A DNA stretch of 64,000 bases from Cardiocondyla obscurior (lineage: Eukaryota; Arthropoda; Insecta; Hymenoptera; Formicidae), in NCBI RefSeq assembly GCF_019399895.1, contig NC_091864.1:9340001-9404000 (forward strand), read 5' to 3'. This document shows positions 50,190 through 61,413 of this stretch, in pieces. A model generated the notes under the pieces. The model saw nothing but the letters and a program-made list of their open reading frames with translations, was not told where the DNA came from and made no database searches. Both the position numbers and the translations under genes were made by a program. The first letter of the stretch is position 1. Each line of letters begins with the position of its first letter.

Positions 50190-52060
50190 ATGAAACGTTC
50201 AACCACTATCAGCCGTGCGGTCGAAATCGGTCTTCGTTTCATCGGCATGTGGCCGGACTCGGCTTACCCGAATCTCTACTGGTCTATGTACATGACGATG
50301 ATAGCCGTATTACAATATCATCAATATTTGTACGTCATCGTGCATTTTGACATGAGTAATCTTTCGATTTTAACCGATTGCCTGGGCCTCGCCCTGGCGA
50401 ACACGCTCGCCTTTTTTAAATTGTTTTGCTTGTGGTGGAATCGGAGGTAAGACTTTATGGCTTCGATCTTCTCATTTAAGAAAGAAGTGACGCTTAAAAA
50501 TTATTATACTTTTCCTGGGGCTTTTTCTTGCTTGCGATAAAACTGATTAACGCGTGAGGTTTCTCGATAAAAGCTTGGACTCTCTGCAGGATATTCTATA
50601 ATATCCTGGCAGCAATGGATAGAGACTGGAACGACCGCGTTATCAGCGAGTCTTACTCCATCCTGACGACGGTCGCGGCTCAATCGCGTCGTTATTCCTT
50701 TGTGCTCATTGGCATCCACATTCTAGCTGGTTTTTTCTTATCGATTGGTGCTTATGCGATTCGCACGATGAATAAAGCTGACAATTCCCGAGAGTTTCCG
50801 ATAAAAATGGAGTTCTCTTTTGAGGTCCTGGAATCGCCGCTGTTTGAATGCGTTCTTGCCACGCAAATTTTTTACACGCTGTCACTGGCGTCCGTGGTTG
50901 GTATGATTAATGCGTTGCTCGCTACATTGGTAAGTGTACAATAAATTAAATTAAAAATTATTCGAGACTTTAAGTCTCCGATCTCATGACTTTAGAAACA
51001 GAAAAACTCGTCGTTTGTAGATGTAGTTGAATATTTTAGTTAATTTATTTTACTTTTAAAAATTTGTTTATTGTGAACTGCTTTGTACGGCAGGTAATTC
51101 ACGTGGGTGGCCAAGTAGATATCATGAAACAAGCCATAATGAAAGTACATGGTGATGTCGATGAACTCGGTACCTCTTTAACCGTATTGAGTAATCTCAT
51201 TCAAAGACACCGGAAGATCATCGCGTTAGCCGACGACATCGAAAATCTTTTCTCGGTCATTTCGTTGTTGCAATTATTGTGGAACACTCTAATCATCTGC
51301 TGCGCCGGCTTTATGATGATTCTAGTAAGTAAAGTTAATCTAATCTTCTGGTTTTCTGACATTCTGATCAGCAATTTGTATTTTCTCGCAGACTATCAGT
51401 AGCGGCAAAGCCTCAATGGCAATTTTAATGAAGTCAATGTTTCTTTACATCGCGAAAACGATAGAAGTCTTCGTATTTTGCTACGCGGGGGAGTTTTTAA
51501 GCTCTAAGGTGAGCAGTGTAACGTTTCGTTATCTTCTGAACGTTCACATTGACGTATTTTTATTTTTAAAGCTACGCGTAATAAACAGCTAATTAAAACG
51601 CGATTTATCGCCAGGAATATATTGCCATCGTAATATTACGCCGTTGCTAATAAATTCTATTACTCTATTCGTTGTTTGTTAATGATTATTGGTGGGACAC
51701 GTAACATGTTTGGTAATAAATGGTATTAAAGTGATTATCTTATTAATGTGTTTTGATTCCGGTCGCGCTTTTCAGAGCAAATCGATTTGCGACACGGTAT
51801 ACGAGTCACTTTGGTACAATATGATGCCGTCCGATAGTCGGATTTTATTGTTCATAATGGTGAGATCGCAGAAGCGGCTAACTATCACCGCGGGGAAGGT
51901 CTTCGATCTCACTTTAGAAGGATTCATGAGCGTAAGATATTTGGCAGTGAATAATAGATAAATAAAGTTCTTAAAATTTTTCTGCGCTCTCTCACAAAAT
52001 TTTTCTTAGGTCATGAAAGCATCTGCTTCGTACATGTCTGTGCTGCACGCTATGTATTAA
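50190..52060 (+). CDS. Odorant receptor OR-C (7tm_6 family)
   Basis: Coding exons are 50190-50446, 50590-50929, 51094-51324, 51392-51508, 51776-51931 and 52010-52060, giving 383 residues. Marks: VEIGLRFIGMWPDSAYPNLY, HVGGQVDIMKQAIM, LLQLLWNTLIICCAGFMMIL, YAGEFLSSK, YESLWYNMMPSDSR, KRLTITAG and the C-terminus SYMSVLHAMY. An open frame runs far upstream of the chosen ATG (from 49911), but MKRSTTISR matches the start of the paralogues and the upstream part is 5' flank. The main differences from OR-B are in exon 3 around the HGDVDELGTSLTV segment, where OR-B has STNDLTISLNV. The gene looks intact. A candidate AATAAA lies at 52254-52259. Ligand unknown. Confidence 0.93.
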
Positions 52061-52175
52061 ATCGGGAAAAGGTGTATCATCTCTCAACAGTTTTAATGAA
52101 CTCTTGCGTCAGTGATGAACTACCTGTTTTGACAAATAATTGTTAGATAGACGTAAGAAAAATGGATTGTATAAA

Positions 52176-52176
52176 C

Positions 52177-52210
<34 letters not shown>

Positions 52211-52214
52211 ATAT
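52176..52214. repeat. (AT)n / ATACAT microsatellite
   Basis: Alternating A and T with two ATAC interruptions, just past OR-C. Confidence 0.85.
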
Positions 52215-52538
52215 TTTAATAATAATATTAGAACGTTATTTGTATAAAAATAGAATAAATATCTCCATATTGCGTCTTCTTGTGACGATTAATAATTTAA
52301 TCTTGCTATCGGTAATATGTCTTTTTCTCTTTACTCTCTTTATTAAAAAAATATTGTTATATTTTTAAAAGAAAATTATCCATCAGTTTTTACGTATTAT
52401 CGCACTTAAGTCTTCTGCATTGACGATAATGATTTCTGCGTGTAGTTTTTGTTTCTGATTGCAAGAAAAGAGATGTGTAATCGCCTGTCATTGCAATTCA
52501 GTTTATTATCTCGCGACCATCATTGTGTCGCAAAAAAC

Positions 52539-52555
52539 GTAATCGCAATTGATCG
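52539..52555 (+). promoter_or_regulatory. Orphan copy of the receptor upstream element (C-D spacer)
   Basis: GTAATCGCAATTGATCG fits the array consensus at every fixed base but the last, yet lies 1.5 kb before the next intact ATG. A receptor exon relic lies 0.9 kb downstream, so it may be the remnant promoter of that dead gene. Confidence 0.45.
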
Positions 52556-53456
52556 AAGCCAGCGCTACTTTATACATTTTTTTTACGGGGTAATTTTACT
52601 TTTTTTTGCAAAATTGCTAATTACGCGTGAGGAAGAGGGAAATACAAATGGAAAAGTTTAAAGACCTCGTTCCCTTGTTTCCCTCGCGACGTTGTTTGTC
52701 TCTTTGTTGTCAAGATCCATTTTATTTGAGCAGAGGAGACAACGTGAGCGATTCGGTCAAGTATTATATCGATGTAAATTAACTAGCTGCTGTGTTAACA
52801 AGTCCCAGAAGTTCTCTGTTGAATATCGGTCGTGATCAAAAGTTCAAAACCATCGAGTCGCTTCGATTTTGCATATTTGCTTGTTACATTTTTGGTGGAA
52901 CTGGGTTGAAACTGCCTGAAAATTAAAAAAATAATTTGTAATATAATTATTTGATTTATTCGAAACGATTGTTGACAGAGAAATCCGCGAAATACTTGTA
53001 CAGGTACTGTAACGTCGTTTCTCTCATAATGCATTATCCCGTTTCCTTGACACTAGGATTATGTGCTTAAGGCACTGCATGTAGAGCATAATCCCGGTCT
53101 AATAATTAAAAACACGAGCATGTACTAGGTACCGCGACTTACTCCCTTGATTAACATAATCTAACACATCATTACGGAGTCTCTAAGTGGAATGGAGGAT
53201 AAATCCAGATTAATAATACTATCTATCATTCCGCACGCTGCTGTTACGTTAAAAGCCTTTATTTTCTGTTTTGTTGGCGTGCACTTGAGTACTCAAATTA
53301 GCGCAGTGTCTCTGTTTCCGAATGTGAGTACTTTTTTCTAATGCCGTGTATAAAAAATGTACTTACTGATTTTATTATTTAACGACGAGGACGTAATACT
53401 GTCTAGTTCTTACACGTTCGGCACGTCATTTTGAACGGGCCTTCCTCCCTTTCCAG

Positions 53457-53586
53457 AGCGAGTCCATTACCATTTCTGCACACGAGGCATTTTGATACGA
53501 GTTCTCCATTAGCGAACGTCGAATTTTTATCGTCGACAATTGTCGGATCTCAGAAACGTTTAACAATCACACCTGGAAAAATAATG
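53457..53586 (+). pseudogene. Decayed odorant receptor exon 5 (relic)
   Basis: After a CAG, the sequence follows exon 5 of the intact receptors: it opens S-E-S-I like SKSI, then has an in-frame TGA at 53493-53495 where the Trp of the SLWY motif should be. Next come SERRIF, like SDRRIL, then a frame change, and then RSQKRLTITPGKIM, which matches RSQKRLTITAGKVF. The stop and frameshift rule out function. No other exons of this gene are recognisable around it. It is evidence for an eighth, dead receptor between C and D. Confidence 0.8.
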
Positions 53587-53772
53587 TTCCGTTATTCTCC
53601 CTGAATTTTACTTCTTTGGAAAAACCAGAAATTAGACTGTATAATAAAAGTACTTGATTTTTCCGATAAAATTATATTACCAAGAGGCAAGGTTGCAAGA
53701 GAAACAGCTGACTTGCAGCGAGCTATTTTTTTAATTTTCTGTTATTTTATCTCGATGTCTTTGTTACATTAT

Positions 53773-53785
53773 GGTCAAAGTACAC
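53773..53785 (+). promoter_or_regulatory. Second conserved upstream block, OR-D copy
   Basis: GGTCAAAGTACAC, 286 bp before the OR-D ATG. Related sequences stand before E (56725), F (59345) and G (61908), at 256-275 bp. Confidence 0.35.
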
Positions 53786-53845
53786 ATTGTGTCTTTCCGA
53801 CATAGACCATTAATGAAATGTTAAAACGTTCATGCGAATAATGAG

Positions 53846-53870
53846 TTTTCTCTCTCTTTCTCTCTCTCTC
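53846..53870. repeat. (CT)n microsatellite
   Basis: A run of TC dinucleotides with one TTT interruption, between the two conserved blocks upstream of OR-D. Confidence 0.85.
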
Positions 53871-53896
53871 AAATTATCGTACCGTGAGACGTACAT

Positions 53897-53916
53897 GTAA
53901 TAGTGATTGATCCGTG
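53897..53916 (+). promoter_or_regulatory. Conserved upstream element of OR-D
   Basis: GTAATAGTGATTGATCCGTG, 162 bp before the ATG, followed by CACCCGAGTGGGGGATGC. The second part is shared with OR-E and partly with F and G. Confidence 0.6.
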
Positions 53917-54058
53917 CTCACCCGAGTGGGGGATGCAACTCGTGGGGATGCACTCGTAGAGGTAGACAATGCACCCTCATTTCCGTTTTATCTTGTGTAC
54001 CGATCAAATGCGCTGAAACTAATTATTATTTTTGCAAAATTTTTCAAATTGTTAACAA

Positions 54059-56000
54059 ATGACAGTCACAAGCACTGTCAGCTCAGCGCTGACCATTGGC
54101 CTTCGATTTTTCGGCATTTGGCCGGGTGTTCGGTATTCCACCGTTTATTGGTTCAGTTTCATGTCGAGTCTGTTGATTGTGCAATATTTCCAGTATTTAT
54201 ACGTGTTTAATCACCTGAAGATTAGCGAGCTGTCGAATTTGGTCGACAGCTTGATCGCCACCTTCGATTACAGCCTGTCGTTTCTTAAATTGGGCAGTCT
54301 GTGGATGCATCGGCGGTAAGATAACGTATTCCAGCTTGATAAATCCGTGTTCGAGGCGTAAGATTGCTTCTCGGTTTCTCTATCTGGAAATAAATTCATA
54401 TCCGTCAGCTAAGTCTATAATTTTAAACAGCGAGATGTAAGAAGAAAAATATTCTTTATATCTGTAAAGATTGAACAAAGTAATTATTGAGGACCGATAT
54501 ATTGCAGAATTTTCAATCGTATATTGACCAATATGGACAAGGATTGGTTCGAGTGCGCTAATATCGATCAGCATTTGCATATAATGAGAATCAAAGCTAA
54601 TATATCGCATCTTTTTTCTAATAGCTTGTTGATCTTTAATACGATCGTCGCAGCGCTTTACCTCTCAGGCGATTACATAATTCATTTCATATTTCTATCC
54701 GGTCATTACAACGACACTTTACGGCAATTTCCCATAAAGATACAATTACCATTTGAAATGCAATGCACGCAGTCGCCGATATTTGAGATTATCGTTGTAA
54801 TAATATTTGTACACGCGATGTTACAAGTATGGACAATCGCAACTCTAAATGGATTAATCTTCACTTTGGTAACTCATGTGTATTTATCATTTTGCATCTA
54901 TCATTTTTTATATAACTAGTGGTGTGCACAAATTTATAAAAATAAAAATTTTTACGTGAACATTTTACGGTATACAGTTTGCCGAATTTTTGTTGCACGT
55001 AACACAGTACGCTATATACATATATTGTATATGAACTTGTTATATTTTCATACTAAAAATTTTACAGTTTTAAAAATTATGTAAAAAATATTTTTAATAA
55101 CAGAGGTTTTTTTTTTATACATAATATTTGAAAAAAAATTTAAGTACATTATAGGTGCTCCATGTAGGCGGACAAATTGACATAATATGCCACGAGTTGA
55201 AAAGTTTCTCCAAAGATACTCTTCTTCGTTACTTTCCCGTGTCTTCATTTAGAATGTTGGTCGAAAGGCATAACAAAGTCATTTCGTTTTCCGAAAATAT
55301 CGAACAACTTTTCTCCTTTATCGGACTGATGCAAGTCGTTTGGAACACCTTACTTATTTGCTGCCTCGGATTCGTCCTAATAATTGTAAGTAACATATTA
55401 AATGTACAATACGATTGTTGCGTTCTGTATTTTATTCATTTCGATTTCTGTTCTTTATCGAGCCAGTCTGTTTATAATGAAACTGGTGTTTTCATGTTAG
55501 TAAAAACCGTTTTTGCTTATCTTGCCATAACAACGGAAGCCTTTATCATTTGCTTCGCCGGGGAATATCTCAGTTTGAAAGTAAGTATTTAAACTTAATC
55601 GTAAATTTTTATATTGCGATTTTTTTTCTGCAGTAACTTTGCGATATTTGTGTAATTTTTCAGGGCGCACTAATTGCCAGAGCAACGTACGAAACATTGT
55701 GGTATGACATGCCGTCAGATCGCAGCAAATATATAATATTTATAATAATGAGATCGCAGAAACGACTTGCAATCACGGCAGGAAAAATGATGGATTTGTC
55801 ATTCGAAACTTTTATGACTGTAATTTTTTGAAATTTTTTATCGGAACATTAGTTAAATCTTAATTTATTGCAACATGTGTCTTTTAAGTATGAATATAAT
55901 TTATGGATCTAAATTAATATTTGATGTTTTTATGTTTTCTTTTTTCTAGATTATGAAAGCGTCAGCGTCATACGTGTCTGTTTTGTATGCAATGTATTGA
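54059..56000 (+). CDS. Odorant receptor OR-D (7tm_6 family)
   Basis: Coding exons are 54059-54315, 54508-54868, 55155-55385, 55467-55580, 55664-55819 and 55950-56000, giving 389 residues, the longest of the seven. It belongs to the second sequence group (D-G), marked by IGLRFFGIWPG, LKISELSNLVDSL, HVGGQIDIICHELK, LMQVVWNTLLICCLGF, CFAGEYLSLK, KRLAITAGKMMDLSFETF and SYVSVLYAMY. Exon 2 is 361 nt because of small insertions, including CTQSPIF where the others read ESPIF or QSPIF. Exon 5 opens with Gly in place of the otherwise constant Ser. The open frame starts upstream of 54059 in another frame, but the ATG used matches F and G. AATAAA signals are at 56067-56072 and 56085-56090. The gene appears intact; ligand unknown. 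Confidence 0.93.
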
Positions 56001-56819
56001 AATTGACAAAGTTACGCGTAATCATTTAAAATTGTATATAATTAATATAAACTGAGGTAAATAGATAATAAAGTTGTTATTGTTAATAAAGTTATAAGAA
56101 ATTATACAAATTAAAATTGCATTTTATATCAAATTAACGTATGTGCTAATGATCTTTATTCCTTGTATATTATTAATATCTTTTTATATTATTTTCAATT
56201 ATTTTAAATTATAATTATTAAATCTTAAAACATTTATGCAGCCGCAGGATTTTGCTTTACGTCAACTTGACAAACTAGTTTTTTATTAAAACACTGTGCG
56301 TTTGTTTTATTTGTTTTATTTGTAACCAGATATTTATAATGCCTTTAATTCCATATTATTTAAAGTTTTGTTCAACAAATAAAATGATCCTAATAACGCT
56401 TTAAATTAGTAAAGGAAATTACTTGTTATTACGTTCTCAGTTAGAGTTTTGCTGTTCACCCCTCGTCATGCATCTTCAAAGGCCAGAAATATAATTGCAT
56501 GAGCACAATTTATTTCCTTCTGCCTCGAATATCTAATGTCTAATTGCAATAATCACTAGCGTTTAATGATCGTCATTGTACAAAACGGAGCGTACGTCCG
56601 AACTTTGCTTTCTTGTCTCTATAATGTTCGCATCGTCAAGGAAGAAAGACCGAATAAAAAAAGAAATTATCGAGCAGCTTTTCTCATTTTTCTTTTACTT
56701 TAGCTGCGTAATATTCTCCTTCACGGCCAGAGTATACGCGCATTGTAAGACTGTTTATGAAATTATAGTTTATTAAAATAATGAGCACCGTCTCGGCTTA
56801 TCGTTACACTGTAGGACAT
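56001..56819. other. Spacer between OR-D and OR-E
   Basis: AT-rich. It holds the OR-D poly(A) signals and, at 56725-56737 (GGCCAGAGTATAC), a diverged copy of the second upstream block. No gene is seen; a 66-codon open frame at 56576-56776 is not receptor-like. Confidence 0.55.
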
Positions 56820-56839
56820 GTAATAGCGATTGATCCGTA
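56820..56839 (+). promoter_or_regulatory. Conserved upstream element of OR-E
   Basis: GTAATAGCGATTGATCCGTA, 161 bp before the ATG, followed by TTACCCGAGTGGGGGATGC, nearly the same as in OR-D. Confidence 0.6.
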
Positions 56840-56980
56840 TTTACCCGAGTGGGGGATGCGCCGCGCGGAGAACGAACCTCGAGAAATGAACGCACCCTCA
56901 TTTTTCTCGAACCTGAAGTACGGAACAAATGTGCCGAAACTAATTTTTATTTTCCTACGTTTTTAATATATTATTCGCGG

Positions 56981-58754
56981 ATGATAATTCCGTCCAGTGT
57001 CAGCCCAGCGCTGAAAGCTGGCCTCCAGTTCCTTGGAATGTGGCCAAACAGGCATTCCATCGTTCATTGGTTGGGTTTCATGCTGAGCATGCTAGTCTCA
57101 CTGTACTTCCAATTTTTGTACATATTCGACCACCTGAAGCTTAGCGAGCTGTCGAATCTCGTTGACTGTTTGATTGTGACTCTAGATTATAGTTTGACGA
57201 TGTTAAAAATGACCAGTCTGTGGGTACATCGCCGGTAAGATGTCAAAGTGTGAAGCAGCCCAACCGTAACTTCATAAACTGCCTTTCGAAAAGATAAGAA
57301 TGACAGATTAAAATAGTTTTTTTTTTTAGAGTTTTTTATAAAATACTGATTGACATGGATAACGATTGGCGCGAGTGCATCAATGCCGATCACCATTTGT
57401 GTATGATGACGATCAAAGCGAACATATCGCATCTTGTTTCCAATGCTTTGTTGAGTTTAAACGCGATTGTCGCGATACTTTATCTTTTAGGCGACTATGT
57501 AATTCGTTCCGTGTTTTTTACTTTGAGCTACAACGACACGTTTCGACAATTTCCCATAAAGATACAGTTCCCTTTTGAGACTCAGGAGTCACCGATATTT
57601 GAAATTCTCGTTGTTACATTAATATTACATGTTATAATGCATTCATGCGCCATCGCTATTTTGAACGGATTAATTTTAACTTTGGTAATTTATACTCGTA
57701 CAATTGCTGTAAAAAAAAAAGAATGTTACACGACATAATAATGATTTTTGTAAAAGTTTAAGTATATTTTAGGTGCTTCACGTAAGCGGAAAAATTGATA
57801 TAATATGTTACGAATTTAAGAACGTTTCAAAAAGTGTTCTTTTGAATGAATCTGCCGTACATTTATTTGGAGCGTTAATCGAGAGGCATAATAAAATTAT
57901 TTCGTTCTCAAAGAATATCGAATCGCTTTTCTCTTTTGTCGCGTTGATGCAGGTCGTTTGGAATACGTTAGTTATTTGCTGCCTAGGATTGATTTTCATA
58001 ATTGTAAGTACTGTAATAATGAGATAATAGATATCACAGTTAATTAATTTTCTAATTAATTTATTGAATTAGTCTATTCATAACCAAACGGGGATTTTCA
58101 TATTAGTGAGAACGATTTGTGCCTATTTCGTTGTGATGATTGAAGCTTTCGTTATTTGCTTTGCTGGAGAGTATCTCAGTTTGAAGGTAATTATTCAGAA
58201 CAATAATACTCACACACAGTGTTTTAGTAATAATTAAATATATTAATATGATAAGTATAATGTAATAATTTTTTTTAATGTAATTTACTTTAAAAAAAAA
58301 TGTATTAAAAATGTTATAATTAATTTTAGAAAGAAATTTGTTGCACTTCTGTTACCTGTATTAATAGTCGTAATAAAATACTTTCAATTTTTAGAGTAAA
58401 TTAATTGGCAATGCGATATACGAGACGATGTGGTACGATATGCCATTGGGTCAGAATAAAATTATAATATTTATAATAATGAGATCTCAGAAACAATTGA
58501 CGATTACGGCAGGAAAAATGATGGATATGTCGTTTGAAACTTTTACAAGTGTAATTTCCAAAGTTTTTTTAGGGCATTTAATTATTTAAGGATAATTTTT
58601 TTTTATATAAAATTATATAAGTTGAAGTTTGATGTGACATAAGTGTAAACTTTTTTATTAACAACTAATAACAAGTTAATTTTCTAAATTTTAACTTTTC
58701 TAGATGATGAAGGCATCGGCGTCATATATATCCGTTTTAAATGCTATATATTAA
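56981..58754 (+). CDS. Odorant receptor OR-E (7tm_6 family)
   Basis: Coding exons are 56981-57234, 57330-57684, 57773-58003, 58073-58186, 58395-58550 and 58704-58754, giving 386 residues. Group D-G marks: LKAGLQFLGMWP, LKLSELSNLVDCL, HVSGKIDIICYEFK, LMQVVWNTLVICCLGL, CFAGEYLSLK, TITAGKMMDMSFETF. Exon 1 is one codon shorter than in the others (254 nt), from a gap in the loop after MWPN. The last exon begins MMKASASYISVLNAIY, so the usual final AMY is AIY here and the first Ile of that exon is Met; both are conservative. The start chosen (MIIPSSVSPALK) aligns with F and G; earlier in-frame ATGs lie in the 5' flank. A poly(A) signal is at 58807-58812. The gene looks intact; ligand unknown. Confidence 0.92.
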
Positions 58755-59445
58755 TACGAAAAAAAGCATTATATATGATAAATTAATGTTATAACTAATA
58801 TAAATCAATAAAGTTAAATTATATGTATCGACAATAAAGGCAATTTAATTTATTGATGAATTAATGAACGTTATATATTAATAGTTAAGTAATTCGATAA
58901 ATTAAAATCAAATTTGATAAAACATTTGCATAACTTCTCTCTAGTGCATTGTCGTTGTTAGTAATATTTTTTTAAATTCTTAAACTCAAAAGTGTTATAT
59001 CTTCGAAATTTATTCCACAAGTTTTGTATCATAGTACTTCCTTCATTGCTAGAGGAAATTATTTCCTACCGTACAAATCGATTGCAGCCAGTTGTGCAGA
59101 CTAGACGTTGAAATATACGAACGCAATTCAGTTACATTAGCTCGGAATATTAAATAGATAATTACTACAATTCTCTTTTTCTCTGTTAAGCATTTTTGCA
59201 ATTGATAGGAAATATGGTGAATCTGCTTTTTTTTTCTAGTCGACATAACCGCGTCAACAAAGAGAGAACTTTGTAAAAAAAGACAGTCACGCGGTAATAT
59301 CATTTTTTTTTTCTTTCAGCTGTATATTATCTTCGTTATTTTCCGGTCGAAGTACACATCAAGGGATCGTTCGCGAAATTGCAGTATAATAGAATAATAA
59401 GTTCTTTCTTCAATTATTATTTCATAGTATGCCGTTATAATGCGT
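58755..59445. other. Spacer between OR-E and OR-F
   Basis: AT-rich, gene-free. It contains the OR-E poly(A) signal and the second upstream block of OR-F at 59345-59357 (GGTCGAAGTACAC). Confidence 0.6.
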
Positions 59446-59465
59446 GTAATAACAATTGATTCGTA
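59446..59465 (+). promoter_or_regulatory. Conserved upstream element of OR-F
   Basis: GTAATAACAATTGATTCGTA, 174 bp before the ATG, followed by a looser GAGTAGGAGAGATGC block. Confidence 0.6.
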
Positions 59466-59619
59466 TCCATTTGAGTAGGAGAGATGCACCGTGTGGGGGT
59501 GCATTTGAAAAAAAATAGATGACATCCCCTCATTTCCTTCTCAACTGGGGAGAACTTTTCAGTCGTTGGAACAGTCGTGCAAAAACTCTCCCTCTTTACG
59601 TTTTAAACGCTATTGGCAA

Positions 59620-61413
59620 ATGATAATTGCAAAAACTGTCAGCCCGGTGCTGAAAATTGGCCTTCGATTTCTCGGAATTTGGCCAGATGTCTCGTATTCG
59701 GCTGTTCATTTATACAGCTTCATCCTCAGCATGCTGATCGTACAGTACTTCCAGTACGTGTACATTATGGAGCACTTAAAGATCAGTGAGCTCTCAAATC
59801 TCATTGATGGCCTGGCTGTGACTTTCGATTACAGCTTAACGCTTTTCAAAATATTCGGCTTGTGGATGCATCGTAAGTAAGTCATTTTAATTACATATAA
59901 TTAATTATTTTCTCCTAGGTTTTTTTTAAACATTAGTTTATTTAACTTAAAATTGATTTAACATCATTATTTAAACTTTAGTTTGAATTTTAATATTGTT
60001 AAAAAGAAAATGCAAAAATAAAGTCTTCTACCTGAAATGTTTAATAAATAAAAATAATGTATTGCAGTGTTTTTCATAAAATTTTGGCCGACATGGATAA
60101 CGATTGGCTCGTGAGCGCTAATATTGCCGAGCATTCTTACATGATGACAATTAAAGCGAATATATCGCATTTTATTTCTAACGTTATATTCACTTTTAAT
60201 ACGATTGTGGGAGTATTTTACTTCTTGGGTGACTACGCAATTCGCTCTATAATCCAATCGGCGGATTACAATAATACTTTGCGCCAGCTTCCGATAAGAG
60301 TACAGTTTCCTTTTGACACTCAGCAATCGCCGTTGTTCGAAATTCTTGTAGCAACCTTATTTATACATGTAATGCTACACGTCAGTATAATTAGCATTCT
60401 AAACGGACTAATTCTTACTTTGGTAACTGTCACATGTCACGTCTGCATTTTAATTGCGTACTCGTGCTTTTTTTTAATATTTAAAATGTTATTTTTTTTA
60501 ACGATAATTATTCATACAAAATAATAAGCGTTTCTGAAAATTTAAATATTTTAGGTGGCACATATTAGCGGACAAATCGATATAATGTGTCATGAATTTA
60601 AGAATATCTCTGAGACTGTTCTTTATCGCGAGTCCACCTCAATTACGTTGGAAACGCAGATCAAGAGGCATAAAAGAATCATCTCGTTTTCAGAGAACAT
60701 CGAGAAGCTCTTCTCTTTCATCGCGCTAATGCAAGTTATATGGAACACGTTAGTTATTTGTTGTATAGGATTTATCATTATAATTGTGAGTAATGCAATT
60801 CGCGCACGGTGCTATCGCATATAGCATTTATTTCTCTCTTTATTTATTTATCAAACTAGTCCATTCATAACGATACCGGTGTTTTCGTGTTAGTGAAATC
60901 CGTTCTCGCTTATGTCGTCATAATGGCAGATTCCTTTGTCATGTGCTTCGCCGGAGAACATCTCAGCCTCAAAGTAAGTATTTAAATAAATATTTAAGAA
61001 TAAATATAATTACGGAGAAAACGTCGCAATTCACTTCGTTTGCTTTTAGAGTAAATTAATTGCCAATGCAATATACGAAACTTCGTGGTACAACATGCCG
61101 GTGCGTCAAAGTAAAGTCATAATATTCATAATAATGAGATCTCAGAGACGACTGGTGATTACGGCAGGAAAAATGATGGATATGTCATTCGAGACTTTCA
61201 CGAGTGTAACTTTCTACATCTCTTGTGGATTAATTATTAATTAAAGACAAATTTATTTTATTCGTAAACTTGATTTTAGGATCTACTGAAGTATATGTTC
61301 TTTATGATTTTGTTTTATCGAATGTTAGAATTAATCTTTTATTTTTTATTCATATTTTTTAGATTATGAAGGCATCAGCATCATACGTGTCTGTCCTGAA
61401 CGCAATGTATTGA
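59620..61413 (+). CDS. Odorant receptor OR-F (7tm_6 family)
   Basis: Coding exons are 59620-59876, 60068-60422, 60555-60785, 60860-60973, 61050-61205 and 61363-61413, giving 387 residues. Group D-G marks: LKIGLRFLGIWPDVSYSAVH, LKISELSNLIDGL, ISGQIDIMCHEFK, LMQVIWNTLVICCIGF, CFAGEHLSLK, VITAGKMMDMSFETF and SYVSVLNAMY. The end of exon 1 is unusual: it reads CATCGTAAGTAAGTC, so two GTAAGT donors overlap, at 59873 and 59877. Only the second keeps the frame used by all the paralogues and gives His-Arg-Asn where the others have His-Arg-Arg. Using the first would shift the frame. The gene is otherwise intact. The ligand cannot be told; the expected partner is Orco. Confidence 0.92.

Larger units (their letters stand above)
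46075..53242 (+). repeat. Segmental tandem duplication carrying OR-B and OR-C
   Basis: Unit 1 is about 46075-49525 and unit 2 about 49740-53242, each roughly 3.5 kb with the whole gene, its upstream region and a long downstream spacer. Shared spacer marks include AGATGTGTAATCGCCTGTCA (48805 and 52470 regions), GGTCTAATAATTAAAA and CTTGATTAACATAATCTAAC. Identity is high over the exons and lower over the spacers. Edges are approximate. Confidence 0.8.
52061..53456. other. Spacer between OR-C and the receptor relic
   Basis: No intact gene. It contains an (AT)n tract, an extra copy of the upstream element at 52539 and sequence duplicated from downstream of OR-B (to about 53242). Confidence 0.55.
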
